Shown: positions 23,201 to 31,964, numbered from the stretch's first letter. The stretch is 37,783 nucleotides of DNA from an uncultured Porphyromonadaceae bacterium (GCA_902491515.1 CABUIC010000028.1:1-37783); one strand, 5' to 3'. The notes: generated from the sequence alone by a model not told the origin. Made by a program: numbers and translations.

Positions 23201-25363
23201 CTATCTTTAATCCTCAATCGCAGCCTGCGCCGCGGCAATCTCCCCGACTACGCCACATTCCACGGCGGCGACATCAAGGGTCTGACACAGAAGCTCGACT
23301 ACCTCGACAAACTCGGCGTCAACGCCATCTGGATCACCGCCCCCTACGAGCAGATGCACGGCTGGACGGGCGGCAAGAACGACCAGTTCCCCCACTATGC
23401 CTTCCATGGATACTATGCCCTCGACTGGACATACATAGACCGCAACATGGGCACCGTCGAGGAGTTCCGCGAGTTCGTCACCGAGGCCCATAGGCGCGGC
23501 ATACGCGTGGTGATGGACATCGTACTCAACCACACAGGCTACTGCACCCTCGACGACTGCGTCGATTATGACTTCGGCAACTTCAACGGCACGCCCACGG
23601 CCGGCTGGATGCCCTCGAGCGGCAAATACACCATGTGGAGCACTGACAACGCCGTGTCGTTCAACGCCGACAGCCAGGGCAAGTGGGGCAACTGGTGGAG
23701 CCAGTGGGTGCGCGCCTTCGGCGACCGCAGCTGGGCCGCCGGCGCCGGTTTCGCGCCCGCCGGCGGCGACAACTACACCCAGAGCCTTGCGGGACTCCCC
23801 GACGTGGTGACCGAGAAGACGGCGTCGGTTGCAATCCCTCCATTCCTGAAGATGAAATGGCAGCAGGAAAACAGCGGCGACTATCTCGACTACCGCCTAC
23901 CCAACCTTGACTCATGGCGCTGCGACAACGCCGGCTCGCCCGCCGACTACATCATCCACTGGCTCGCCGGATGGGTCGAGGAGTTCGGTATCGACGGCTT
24001 CCGCTGCGACACGGCCAAGCACGTCGAGCTCTCCCGCTGGAAGCAGCTCAAGGAGGCCTGCAACGCGGCCCTGACCGCATGGCGCAACAGCTCGCGCGCC
24101 GACAGCTACGCAAAGGGCTGGACCGACGCCTTCTGGATGACGGGCGAGTGCTTCGGTTGGGAGCACGGCGACACGGGATATTTCACCCAAGGCGGCTTCG
24201 ACTCGATGATCAACTTCGCCTTCAATTCGTCGGAGGGCAGCACCGGACGCACGCCGAGCACCGGCGACTGGGAATATTACTCCAACTTCTGCAACGGCTC
24301 TAACGGCCGGCAGGTGCTCAACTACGTCAGCTCGCACGACACGGGCCTCCACCGCCTCGGCGACCAGAAGAAGGTGGCCACGATGCTGCTGCTCTGCCCC
24401 GGCGGCGCGCAAATCTATTATGGCGACGAGACCTCGCGCCCGATGATGAGCGGCTGCGGCGACCAGTCGATGGCCACGCGCTCCGACTTCAACTGGGATG
24501 CCGTCGACAACGCCGACAATCTCCACTGGCAGAAGATCGGCCAGTTCCGCCGCCGCAATCCCGCCGTGGGCGGAGGCCGGCAGACCAACCTTGGCGGCGA
24601 CACGTACGCCCGCACGTTCACCGACGGCGACTATTCGAACGCCGTAGTAATCAAGCTCAACACCCAGGCCGGACGGAGCTACACGGTGAACGTCGGCTCG
24701 GCATTCGCCGAGGGCGCCAAGGTGATGGACGGCTATAACACTCAGAACTCGGCCACCGTCTCCGCCGGCAAGGTGACGATGACGGCCTCCGGACCCGTGC
24801 TGCTCATCGAGCCTTTCGGCCAGATCGGCCAGATCACTCCGCCGACTCCCCAGGCACCGACCGTCACGGCCGACCCTGCTTCGGGCGCGACTTTCAGCTC
24901 GACGCTCACTGTGAAGCTCACCAACAGCGACGGCAGCCAGATCCGCTATTCGCTCGACGGCCCGGCCACAGCCTCGTCGGCGCTCTACACGGCTCCCATC
25001 ACGCTCGACAAGACGACGACCGTCCACACCTACACAGCCAACGCCAACGGCCACCGCAACCAGAGCTTCACCTACACGAAGACCGACACGCCACCGGTTC
25101 CGCCGGTGCCCGACAACACCATCTATTTCGACAACTCGTCGGCCAACTGGAGCACGGTCAAGGTTCACTACTGGGGCGGCACAGAGGCCTCCTCATGGCC
25201 CGGGAAGGACATGCAGCCCGTCGGTAACAATGTCTTTTCATTCACCTGCCCGGAGGGTACGACCGGCCTTGTGTTCAACAACGGCAACGGCAAGAAGACC
25301 GCTGACTTAAACTTCGTTTCCGGACACATCTACAACAGAGAGGGCGATCAGGGCGAATACTGA
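23201..25363 (+). pseudogene. GH13 alpha-amylase with CBM26, 5'-truncated at the prophage edge
   Basis: The frame opens after TAA 23198-23200; alpha-amylase similarity begins near 23222 (R-R-G-N-L-P-D-Y, then H-G-G-D-I-K-G-L). Signal peptide and first part of the barrel are missing. Catalytic elements remain: G-F-R-C-D-T-A-K-H with the nucleophile Asp, M-T-G-E-C-F-G-W with the acid Glu, and S-S-H-D-T with the transition-state Asp. A C-terminal beta domain is followed by a chitobiase-type Ig module with A-D-P-A-S-G-A-T-F, and a CBM26 starch-binding module with I-Y-F-D-N-S-S-A-N-W and W-P-G-K-D-M. GC is much higher than in the prophage. The likely cause is insertion of the prophage into the gene; the 5' part would then lie beyond its left end. 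A contig chimera is the alternative. Confidence 0.85.
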
Positions 25364-25391
25364 TCTCCCCACATCCTGAACTCACTTAGCA

Positions 25392-25429
25392 TAATGCCAG
25401 AGGCCGTCACGACACGGCCCCTGGCATTA
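25392..25429 (+). terminator. Terminator after the amylase
   Basis: TAATGCCAG (25392-25400) pairs with CTGGCATTA (25421-25429), with an inner GGCCGT/ACGGCC stem. Confidence 0.7.
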
Positions 25430-25470
25430 ATCTTCCCATTGTCATCTACGCAGGATAACTCAATATGGGG

Positions 25471-25553
25471 TCAGGAAAGCAGGAGGGAGGAGAGGAGGGG
25501 GTAGAAATCTTCCTCGGAGTCGCGGCCGAGCCGCAGCGCGGTGTCGCTGATGC
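25471..25553 (-). pseudogene. Possible remnant of a leftward gene
   Basis: On the minus strand a clean C-terminal-like frame reads A-L-R-L-G-R-D-S-E-E-D-F-Y-P-L-L-S-S-L-L then a stop at 25473-25471. It abuts another gene fragment at about 25553. No family assignable and no start is present; it may be chance. Confidence 0.25.
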
Positions 25554-25955
25554 GCGGCTCTCAACGTGGTGTGCACCTCGGTGCCTTACTGCCGAGACGA
25601 GTACAGCATCTCCTATTCGCCCGAGCGCAACCCCGACGTGAAGCTCTACGTGCCCCTCGGAATGAAGGAGGAGTTTGAAAACGCCACGGGATGGGAGAAG
25701 TTCGCGGGCAAAATCTACGAGAAGGATTTCTCTGGTATCACGGCTGCAAAGGGCCCGGACAGCCTGAAAATAACGGTGGACGGCGGTGTCGTGCGCGTTG
25801 ACGGCCTCAGCGGACAGACGACCGTGGATGTGTTCGACATGCAGGGGCGCCTGATTGCATCCGAGAGAGGGTCGGAGACCCTGGAGTTCGCCTGCCCGCC
25901 CGGCAATTACATCGTCAAAGCAGGCGCAGCGGCTTGTAAAATAAATATAAAATAA
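25551..25955 (+). pseudogene. C-terminal remnant of a secreted surface protein with sorting tail
   Basis: About 134 codons without a proper start. The first part has D-V-K-L-Y-V-P-L-G-M-K-E-E-F and W-E-K-F-A-G-K-I-Y-E, the ending seen in BspA-like leucine-rich surface proteins of Bacteroidales. The last 65 residues (V-D-V-F-D-M-Q-G-R-L-I-A near 95, ending C-K-I-N-I-K) form a type IX secretion-like C-terminal domain. The missing N-terminal repeats and the abrupt boundary with the fragment at 25471-25553 suggest a deletion or rearrangement. A short intact protein starting at GTG 25566 is possible but unlikely. Confidence 0.6.
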
Positions 25956-25988
25956 GTTCGTCCGCGGGCTAATCCGGGGATTTATGAG

Positions 25989-25996
25989 TAACTTTG
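25989..25996 (+). promoter_or_regulatory. -7 box for the yqaE-like / DUF1460 pair
   Basis: TAACTTTG, a perfect Bacteroidetes -7 box, lies 26 bases before the ATG at 26022. Confidence 0.6.
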
Positions 25997-26021
25997 TCAT
26001 AGAAAAACAAAGTGGTTTACT

Positions 26022-26171
26022 ATGTCGATTTTTCGAGTTATACTGTGCATAATTTTTCCACCGCTGGCGGTTCTTGACCGGGGCTGCGGGAGTGTGATAC
26101 TTGTTTTTCTGCTGACTCTCTGCGGCTGGGTTCCGGGGGTAATCGGCGCAATACTGCTGAACCGGCAATGA
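26022..26171 (+). CDS. YqaE/Pmp3-family small membrane protein
   Basis: A 49-residue hydrophobic protein with the family pattern: first membrane segment ending in I-I-F-P-P-L-A-V, then D-R-G-C-G, then a second segment V-F-L-L-T-L-C-G-W-V-P-G-V-I-G-A. The UPF0057 family sits in the inner membrane and is linked to salt and membrane-potential stress in other organisms. The length is typical. Its stop overlaps the next start (ATGA), so it is translationally coupled to the DUF1460 gene. A promoter box lies 26 bases upstream. Confidence 0.85.
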   Translation: MSIFRVILCIIFPPLAVLDRGCGSVILVFLLTLCGWVPGVIGAILLNRQ

Positions 26172-27043
26172 GGGGGCTTCTGATTCTTCTGATGGCGGTT
26201 CTGCCGCTGGCGGCGCCGGGGAGCAATCCTCTGGAGACTCGCTTCCACAACGAGGCGACGGACACGGCAAGGCTCAACTCTCTTCTCGTCGAGGGAGAGC
26301 GGACGCTCGGTACGGGAGCCGACGCGGGAACGCGGGTGGCATTTTTCGCCAGGAAATTCCTGGGGACGCCCTATGTGGCGCACACTCTGGAGGCTCCGGA
26401 TGGCGAGGGGGAGGCTCTGACAGTGAATCTGGACGAGCTCGACTGCACGACTTTCGCGGAGACGGCGGCGGCGCTTGCGGTGACTCTTGGGGAGGGTCGG
26501 ACGTCGTGGCGCGACTTTCTGTACAATCTGCGGAGGCTGCGCTACCGCAACGGGGAGGTTAACGGCTATGCCTCGCGTCTGCACTACATAGCGGACTGGG
26601 GGACGGACAACATCCACAAGGGAACTCTGTCGGACGCGACTCTGCTGATGCCTCGGAACGCATGGATCGTGCGGTCGATAGACTATATGACGCGGCACCG
26701 GGAGGCCTACCCTGCCCTGGCGGACTCGGCGCAGTACGAGCGCATGCGTAAAATCGAATACGGCTACCGCAACCACCGTTTTCCGTATCTGCGGACGGGC
26801 GATCTGTCTGACAAGAAGATTCTCGGGGCGCTGCGGGAGGGGGACATTCTCGCTTTCGTGTCGGGGATGAAGGACCTGGACGTGACGCACATGGGTATTC
26901 TTGTCCGCGAGGGAGGGGAATGGCACGTGTTGCACGCCTCGCAGTCGGCGGGGAAGGTCGTTGTCTCGGAGCTGCCGCTGAAGGATTTCCTAAAGCGGAA
27001 CCATCAGTGGACGGGGGTGAGGGTGTTTCGCCTGCGCGCCTGA
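26168..27043 (+). CDS. DUF1460 family amidase-like peptidase (NlpC/P60 fold), secreted
   Basis: A 291-residue protein with an N-terminal signal peptide (M-R-G-L-L-I-L-L-M-A, cleavage near residue 17-20). DUF1460 proteins have an NlpC/P60-like cysteine peptidase fold and are annotated as N-acetylmuramoyl-L-alanine amidase-like, acting on cell-wall fragments. The likely catalytic Cys93 is in L-D-C-T-T-F, with H241 in V-T-H-M-G-I and H256 in L-H-A-S. Residues about 55-75 carry F-L-G-T-P-Y-V, usual for the family, and the middle has R-L-H-Y-I-A-D-W. Length is normal. Overlaps the upstream YqaE-like gene by 4 bases; a GC-rich hairpin separates it from the convergent queA. Confidence 0.85.
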   Translation: MRGLLILLMAVLPLAAPGSNPLETRFHNEATDTARLNSLLVEGERTLGTGADAGTRVAFFARKFLGTPYVAHTLEAPDGEGEALTVNLDELDCTTFAETAAALAVTLGEGRTSWRDFLYNLRRLRYRNGEVNGYASRLHYIADWGTDNIHKGTLSDATLLMPRNAWIVRSIDYMTRHREAYPALADSAQYERMRKIEYGYRNHRFPYLRTGDLSDKKILGALREGDILAFVSGMKDLDVTHMGILVREGGEWHVLHASQSAGKVVVSELPLKDFLKRNHQWTGVRVFRLRA

Positions 27044-27070
27044 CGGCGCGCAGGCGAAGTTTAGAATTTA

Positions 27071-27139
27071 GAGTCGAGACTTATAAGATTTATAAGACTT
27101 ATAAGATTTATAAGACTTATAAGATTTATAAGTCTTATA
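27071..27139. repeat. AT-rich short tandem repeat
   Basis: Runs of (A/G)ACTTATAAGA and TTTATAAGA with a 9-10 bp period. A related array lies at 28998-29126. They stand out in GC-rich surroundings. Confidence 0.7.
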
Positions 27140-27146
27140 GTTGTAG

Positions 27147-27174
27147 CCCCGGGGCCCGGTGACGGGCCCCGGGG
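27147..27174. terminator. Bidirectional GC-rich terminator
   Basis: A perfect 12-bp stem CCCCGGGGCCCG/CGGGCCCCGGGG with loop GTGA (27159-27162), between the convergent DUF1460 and queA genes. Confidence 0.75.
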
Positions 27175-27179
27175 TGAGA

Positions 27180-28229
27180 TCAGATTATGAGCATTGCGTC
27201 GCCGTAGACGCCGAAGCGGTATTTTTCGGAGATTGCCTCGTCGTATGCGTTCATCACGTTCCTGTATCCGCCGAATGCGGCCACCATCATGAGCATGGTG
27301 GAGTACGGCATGTGGAAGTTGGTGAGGAGCTGGGTGCAGACGTTGAAGTCGTAGGGGGGGAAGATGAATTTGTTGGTCCAGCCGTCGTAGGTCTTCATGT
27401 GTCCGCCCATGCTCTCGGCGGAGGAGACGGCGCGGAGGACTGATGTGCCGATTGCGCAGACGCGGCGTCCTTCGTCCTTGGCGGCGTTTACGGTGTCGAC
27501 GAGCTGCTGGTCGGCGAGCATCTGCTCGGAGTCCATGCGGTGCTTGGTGAGGTCCTCGACGTCGATTTCGCGGAAGACGCCGAGTCCGCTGTGGATGGTG
27601 ATGTTAGCTCGCTTTATGCCCTTGATTTCGAGGCGTGTGAGGAGTTCGCGGGAGAAGTGGAGTCCGGCACCGGGAGCGACGACGGCACCTTCGACCTCGG
27701 CGAAGATGCACTGATAGTCCTCGAGGTCGCAGGGCTCGGGCTCGCGCCTGATATACGGGGGGAGAGGGGTGTGACCGAGGGCGTAGAGGGCGGCCTTGAA
27801 CTCGTCGTGGGGGCCGTCGTAGAGGAAGCGGAGGGTGCGCCCGCGGGAGGTTGTGTTGTCGATGACTTCTGCCACGAGGGAGTCGTCGTCGCCGAAGTAG
27901 AGTTTGTTTCCGATTCGGATTTTGCGTGCGGGCTCGACGAGTACGTCCCAGAACTTGTTTTCGGCGGAGAGCTCGCGGAGGAGGAAGACCTCGATGCGGG
28001 CGCCGGTTTTTTCCTTGTTACCGTAAAGCAGAGCCGGGAACACGCGTGTGTTGTTGAAAATCATCACGTCGTCCTCGTCGAAGAAGTCGATAATCTCGTT
28101 GAAGATGTGGTGAGAGATTTCGCCGGTCTGACGGTTCACGACCATCAGGCGCGCCTTGTCGCGCTCGGGCAGGGGGTGGTCGGCGATGAGCGTCTGAGGC
28201 AGGTCGAAGTTGAATTGTGATAGTTTCAT
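27180..28229 (-). CDS. queA: S-adenosylmethionine:tRNA ribosyltransferase-isomerase
   Basis: A 349-residue enzyme that transfers and rearranges the ribosyl part of S-adenosylmethionine onto preQ1-modified tRNA, giving epoxyqueuosine in the wobble base of four tRNAs. The N-terminus F-D-L-P-Q-T-L-I-A and P-L-P-E-R-D-K-A-R-L is typical, with F-N-N-T-R-V near residue 58 and A-P-G-A-G-L-H-F near residue 185. Length is normal. It is the last of the leftward truB-queA pair, 57 bases after truB. No promoter was identified of its own, so it may be read from upstream. Confidence 0.9.
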   Translation of the reverse strand: MKLSQFNFDLPQTLIADHPLPERDKARLMVVNRQTGEISHHIFNEIIDFFDEDDVMIFNNTRVFPALLYGNKEKTGARIEVFLLRELSAENKFWDVLVEPARKIRIGNKLYFGDDDSLVAEVIDNTTSRGRTLRFLYDGPHDEFKAALYALGHTPLPPYIRREPEPCDLEDYQCIFAEVEGAVVAPGAGLHFSRELLTRLEIKGIKRANITIHSGLGVFREIDVEDLTKHRMDSEQMLADQQLVDTVNAAKDEGRRVCAIGTSVLRAVSSAESMGGHMKTYDGWTNKFIFPPYDFNVCTQLLTNFHMPYSTMLMMVAAFGGYRNVMNAYDEAISEKYRFGVYGDAMLII

Positions 28230-28286
28230 TTCTTGGTTTACGGTTTATTCGGGGTGAGGGGAGAGATAAGGTTAAGAGAGTGGAAT

Positions 28287-28994
28287 TTATTCGTTTTCAG
28301 GCATCTCGATTTCGACGCAGCGTATTAGTTCGGCCACCTGGGCGGGGGAGAGGCAGTCGTCGACGGAGACGGAGCCGACGCGAGTGCGGCGGAGAGCTGC
28401 GAGGTGAGCTCCGGAGTGTAGGGCGAGGCCGATGTCGCGGGCGAGGGCGCGGATGTAGGTGCCCTTGCTGCACACTACGCGGATTGTGATTTCGGTGGGA
28501 GCGAATTCGAGGAGTTCGATTTCGTCGATTACGAGGACTTTGGGCTTGAGTTCGACGTCTTCGCCGTTGCGGACGTATTCGTATGCGCGGCGCCCCTCGA
28601 CCTTGCAGGCGGAATATGCCGGGGGGACCTGTTCGATGCGTCCGCGGAAGCTGGCGAGGGCCTCCTCGACGAGGGGGCGTGTGATGTGGTCGGTGGGGAA
28701 TGTTGCGTCGATTTCGGTCTCGCGGTCGAAGGATGGAGTGGTTGCTCCGAGGGCTATTGTGGCGACGTATTCTTTGGTTCCGGCCTGGAGCTCCTCGATG
28801 CGCTTGGTTGCGCGCCCGGTGCAGACGATAATTACGCCAGTGGCGAGGGGGTCGAGGGTGCCGGCGTGGCCGACTTTGATTTTGCGCATATGGAGACGGC
28901 GGGAGAGGGCCCCGCGGACGCGCTTGACGGCGTCGAAGGAGGTCCAGCCCAGGGGCTTGTCGATGTAGAGAAGTTCGCCGGAGAGGAAGTTCAC
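28287..28994 (-). CDS. truB: tRNA pseudouridine(55) synthase
   Basis: A 235-residue enzyme making pseudouridine 55 in the T-loop of tRNAs. Motifs: D-K-P-L-G-W-T-S-F-D near residue 12, and G-H-A-G-T-L-D-P-L-A-T-G with catalytic Asp48. Y-S-A-C-K-V-E-G-R-R-A-Y follows near residue 128 and C-S-K-G-T-Y-I-R-A near residue 180. The length is that of the short TruB form without a long PUA extension. It lies between uppP and queA on the same strand, and an AT-rich repeat array separates it from uppP. Confidence 0.92.
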   Translation of the reverse strand: MNFLSGELLYIDKPLGWTSFDAVKRVRGALSRRLHMRKIKVGHAGTLDPLATGVIIVCTGRATKRIEELQAGTKEYVATIALGATTPSFDRETEIDATFPTDHITRPLVEEALASFRGRIEQVPPAYSACKVEGRRAYEYVRNGEDVELKPKVLVIDEIELLEFAPTEITIRVVCSKGTYIRALARDIGLALHSGAHLAALRRTRVGSVSVDDCLSPAQVAELIRCVEIEMPENE

Positions 28995-28997
28995 TGG

Positions 28998-29126
28998 GAT
29001 ATAAGAATTATAGGAGTTATAAGAATTATGAGATTTATGAGATTTATGAGATTTATGAGATTTATGAGATTTATAAGTTTTATAAGTTTTATAAGTTTTA
29101 TAAGATTTATAAGTTTTATACGATTT
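28998..29126. repeat. AT-rich short tandem repeat between uppP and truB
   Basis: About twelve units of ATTTATGAG, then (A/G)TTTTATAAG, with a 9-10 bp period. It shares the TTATAAG core with the array at 27071-27139. Confidence 0.75.
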
Positions 29127-29129
29127 ACG

Positions 29130-30002
29130 TTAGAATAGGCCGTAGTTTTTGGCGATGCAGATGAGGCCTACGATGAGGCAGTAGATGGCGAACCAGACGA
29201 GTTTTCCTTTGCGGACTATTGCGAGCATCCACTTGCAGGCGGCGCAGCCTACGAGGAAGGATGCGAGGAATCCTACGAGGAGGGGAGCCCAGCCTATGGC
29301 GGTGTCGGGGGCTCCGGCGGCAGCTGCGGCGGCCTCGGAGCCGAGGATGTCCTTGAGCTGGAGGAGGGCTTCTCCGAGGATGGGGATGATTACCATGAGG
29401 AAGGAGAAGCGTGCGACTTCCTCGCGCTTGTCGCCGAGGATGATACCTGTGGCGATGGTGGTGCCGGAGCGGGAGAGGCCTGGGAGGATGGCGACGGCCT
29501 GGGCGCAGCCGATGATGAAGGCGTCGCGGTAGGTGATGTCGCGGGGGGTGTAGGGTCTGAGGGCTCCGGGGGCGGTCTCGTCGAGGGGCCGGGTGCGGTA
29601 GAAGTAGGCGAAGGTGAGGAGTCCGGCGGTGATGAGGAGGCACCAGCCTACGACGCTGAGGCCCTGGCCGAAGAGGTATTCTTCGATGGCGTCCTTGAAG
29701 CAGAGGCCGACGATGAGGATGGGGATGCAGGATACGAGGATGCGGCAGACGTACCAGAAGGCGGCGTCGCGGCGGAAGGTGAAGAAGCTGACGATCATGG
29801 GCCGGAGTTCGTGCCAGAGGACCACGACGGTGCTGAGGACGGTGGCGGCGTGGAGGATGATGTCGAACTCGAGGCTTTCGGCGCCGTCGAGGCGGAGGCC
29901 GAGAATCTGGCGAAAGATTTCGAGGTGGCCCGAGGAGCTGACGGGCAGGTATTCGGCAAGGCCCTGGACGATGCCGAGAATGAGGGCTGTGATAATGTCC
30001 AC
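29130..30002 (-). CDS. uppP: Undecaprenyl-diphosphatase (BacA/UppP)
   Basis: A 290-residue integral membrane enzyme that dephosphorylates undecaprenyl diphosphate to recycle the lipid carrier for peptidoglycan and other polymers. The N-terminal signature is G-I-V-Q-G-L-A-E-Y-L-P-V-S-S-S-G-H (about 10-26), and the second is P-G-L-S-R-S-G-T-T near residue 176. At least six further hydrophobic segments are visible. Length is normal. It lies 25 bases after the DUF3098 gene on the same strand, so the ftsX-DUF3098-uppP run is probably co-transcribed. Confidence 0.93.
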   Translation of the reverse strand: MDIITALILGIVQGLAEYLPVSSSGHLEIFRQILGLRLDGAESLEFDIILHAATVLSTVVVLWHELRPMIVSFFTFRRDAAFWYVCRILVSCIPILIVGLCFKDAIEEYLFGQGLSVVGWCLLITAGLLTFAYFYRTRPLDETAPGALRPYTPRDITYRDAFIIGCAQAVAILPGLSRSGTTIATGIILGDKREEVARFSFLMVIIPILGEALLQLKDILGSEAAAAAAGAPDTAIGWAPLLVGFLASFLVGCAACKWMLAIVRKGKLVWFAIYCLIVGLICIAKNYGLF

Positions 30003-30026
30003 TGCGGAAAGTGAGAGAGAGGGGGG

Positions 30027-30296
30027 TTACTTGGGTTTACGGGCTCCGAAGGAGCAGATGATGGCGGCGGCCATACCGGCGAAGCCGAGGAAGGCGACGG
30101 CGGGGCCGACGACGATGCGGCGTGTGCTGAAGATGTCGGGGTTGAAGGTGCCGTCGGCGCCGTTAGCGGGGCCGAGCATGAGTAGGAATCCGACGACAAT
30201 CATCGCGCCGGCGAGGGCCATGGCGATGAAGTTGCGGCGTCCGAGGGGTTTTTCGTCGGCGGACTCGCGCCGGAGGGTTTCTTCGTCTTTTTTCAT
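30027..30296 (-). CDS. DUF3098 family small membrane protein
   Basis: An 89-residue protein with a charged N-terminus (M-K-K-D-E-E-T-L-R-R) and two membrane segments (about 22-43 and 62-83), with R-N-F and D-I-F-S-T-R-R-I-V-V-G-P in between. DUF3098 proteins accompany ftsX in Bacteroidetes; function unknown. Its ATG overlaps the ftsX stop by one base (TAATG), so it is translationally coupled to ftsX. The larger frame reading upstream through ftsX is a shadow. Confidence 0.85.
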   Translation of the reverse strand: MKKDEETLRRESADEKPLGRRNFIAMALAGAMIVVGFLLMLGPANGADGTFNPDIFSTRRIVVGPAVAFLGFAGMAAAIICSFGARKPK

Positions 30297-31177
30297 TATT
30301 TGAGGAACATTTCGTCGTAGGATGTGCGGAGCTGGCGGGACGTGGCGAAGAGGGATGCCGCGGCGCAGAGGAGGACGCCGAGGAGGGTGACTCCGGCGAA
30401 TACTGCGGGCATGACGGTGGGCCAGGGCAAGGCTCCGGCCACGAGGGCGGGCTCGGCCTCTCCGGCCCATAAGCGGAGGGCGGCGAGGACGGCGCAGGCG
30501 GCGAGGCCGGCGACGAGGCCGTTGCGGCATCCGGCGAGCACGAAGGGGCGGCGGATGAAGCCGGCGGTGGCGCCTACCAGGCGCATGGTATGGATTATGA
30601 ATCGCCGGGAGTAGATTGAGAGGCTCACGGTGTTGTTGATGAGCACGAAGGAGATGAAGAGGAGGACGGCGGCGACGGCGAGGAGTACGGCGGTGACGCG
30701 GCGGAAGGTGGTGTCGACGCCGCGGATGACGTCGGCCTCGGTGATGATTTCGGCGACGCCGGGAATGGTGCGGGCCTCGAGGACAATGGAGGCGATGCTG
30801 TCGATGTTGGCGTAGGCGGGGCGGACGCGGACGTCGAACTCGCTGCTGTAGGGGTTGATTTCGACGAGCTCGGAGATGTCCTCGCCGAGGAGGCGGCTTT
30901 CGGCGGCCATGATGTCGTCGGCGGAGGAGAAGACGTAGCTTTCGACGTAGGGGGCGCCGGAGAGGATTTTTTTTGCGGTGTTGAGGGATGCCTCGGGGGC
31001 GTCGCGGTCCATCTTGACGATGAAGCCGAGGTTTCGGCGGACGTCGTCGGTGAGGGCGCGGCCTGTGAGGGCTGTGAGGGCTACTATGCCGAGGAGGAGC
31101 AACACGAGGGCTACGCTGACCACTGATGTGACCTGCGAGCCGAAGGTGGAGATGCGTTTGGAGCGGTTTTGACTCAT
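30296..31177 (-). CDS. ftsX: Cell division protein FtsX
   Basis: A 293-residue permease of the FtsE-FtsX complex that couples cell division to activation of peptidoglycan hydrolases. It has a cytoplasmic basic N-terminus, membrane segment 1 at about residues 20-42, and an extracytoplasmic domain (about 45-165) with F-I-V-K-M-D-R-D-A. Three further segments lie at about 175-200, 220-240 and 255-280. It ends S-Y-D-E-M-F-L-K. Length is normal. A promoter-like pair lies upstream, and the downstream DUF3098 gene is coupled. Confidence 0.9.
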   Translation of the reverse strand: MSQNRSKRISTFGSQVTSVVSVALVLLLLGIVALTALTGRALTDDVRRNLGFIVKMDRDAPEASLNTAKKILSGAPYVESYVFSSADDIMAAESRLLGEDISELVEINPYSSEFDVRVRPAYANIDSIASIVLEARTIPGVAEIITEADVIRGVDTTFRRVTAVLLAVAAVLLFISFVLINNTVSLSIYSRRFIIHTMRLVGATAGFIRRPFVLAGCRNGLVAGLAACAVLAALRLWAGEAEPALVAGALPWPTVMPAVFAGVTLLGVLLCAAASLFATSRQLRTSYDEMFLK

Positions 31178-31238
31178 TTTTGTACGCCGGTGGGCCCGAC
31201 ACGCGCACGGCGAGGGGCCGGGGATTCCTAAATTCGTG

Positions 31239-31270
31239 CAAAAATAGGGAAAAAGCCTTGGTTTTCCAAG
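31239..31270 (-). promoter_or_regulatory. Candidate ftsX promoter
   Basis: On the minus strand TTGG at 31269-31266, 19 nt, then TATTTTTG at 31246-31239, about 60 bases before the ftsX start. Confidence 0.55.
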
Positions 31271-31282
31271 GGTTTTTAGTTA

Positions 31283-31328
31283 AGAATGTGGAAAATCGCC
31301 CCCGCAGGGGGGGGATTTTCCACATTCT
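31283..31328. terminator. Large intergenic hairpin
   Basis: A perfect 15-bp stem AGAATGTGGAAAATC/GATTTTCCACATTCT enclosing a CCCCC/GGGGG pairing. It lies between ftsX and thioredoxin; no T-tail, so it may be a repeat element rather than a terminator. Confidence 0.55.
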
Positions 31329-31377
31329 ATGGGATAGGGCTTATAGGCCTAATAGGCCCAATGGGCCTCGGCGCATT

Positions 31378-31522
31378 CTCGGACGGGGCGGACAGCTCGG
31401 AGGGCTCGGACTTTTCGGACCCATCCGACCCGGCGGACCCATCCGACCTATTTTTTAACCCCGGGACGGGGGCAAAATTCAAGTTCACCCGTTCGGGGCG
31501 GACGCGCCATGGCGCGTCCCTA
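31378..31522. repeat. Interspersed GC-rich repeat, copy between ftsX and trxA
   Basis: TCGGAC-type hexamers (31378-31450) are followed by a ~50-bp block from 31473 to 31522 that ends in the perfect 20-bp palindrome 31500-31519 around CATG. The same block recurs at 32115-32164 with paired changes in the palindrome arms. Confidence 0.65.
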
Positions 31523-31530
31523 CATAAATT

Positions 31531-31565
31531 ATGGAGGTGAAAGTTCTTGGAATTTTCACCTCCAT
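31531..31565 (-). terminator. Terminator after thioredoxin
   Basis: A perfect 12-bp stem ATGGAGGTGAAA (31531-31542) with TTTCACCTCCAT (31554-31565), located just past the trxA stop. Confidence 0.65.
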
Positions 31566-31585
31566 AGAATTTTGACACATCCGCT

Positions 31586-31903
31586 TTATTCTTCGTCGGA
31601 TTTGGTGTACTGGTGGTCTTTGATTTTCTGGACGAGGAGGTCGGTGGAATGTACGCCTACTTCGCGCCAGACGGTTTTTCCGTTCTTGAACATTATGAGT
31701 GTGGGGACGGAGCGGACGTTGTAGCGGTCGGCAAGTTCGCGGTTGCGGTCGATGTCGACTTTTATGATGTTGGCCATGTCGCCTACCTGTTTTTTCGCTT
31801 CTTCAAGCATGGGGGCCTGCATTTTGCAGGGGCCGCACCATGTGGCGAAGAAGTCGACGAGCGTGGGGCGGTCTTCGTTGATGAGTTTTTCAAAATCGGT
31901 CAT
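31586..31903 (-). CDS. trxA: Thioredoxin
   Basis: A 105-residue cytoplasmic thiol-disulfide reductant. The active site W-C-G-P-C lies at residues 22-26, and the cis-proline motif V-P-T-L near residue 66. K-N-G-K-T near 74 and the D-F-F-A-T before the active site are normal. Length is standard. It stands as a single gene flanked by repeat-rich spacers; no clear promoter box was found. Confidence 0.93.
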   Translation of the reverse strand: MTDFEKLINEDRPTLVDFFATWCGPCKMQAPMLEEAKKQVGDMANIIKVDIDRNRELADRYNVRSVPTLIMFKNGKTVWREVGVHSTDLLVQKIKDHQYTKSDEE

Positions 31904-31964
31904 AGTTGTAGTGGTGTTTTTGGGGTTTGGAGTATAACGCGGAGGGGGAGGGAATTGTTTTAGA

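Noticed and set aside
23912..25168. A 418-codon minus-strand open frame
   Set aside because: Shadow of the GC-rich amylase gene; Arg/Val/Gly-rich with no recognisable motif.
25446..26270. A 274-codon minus-strand open frame
   Set aside because: It overlaps three better-supported plus-strand features (sorting-tail remnant, YqaE-like gene, DUF1460) and has no start context.
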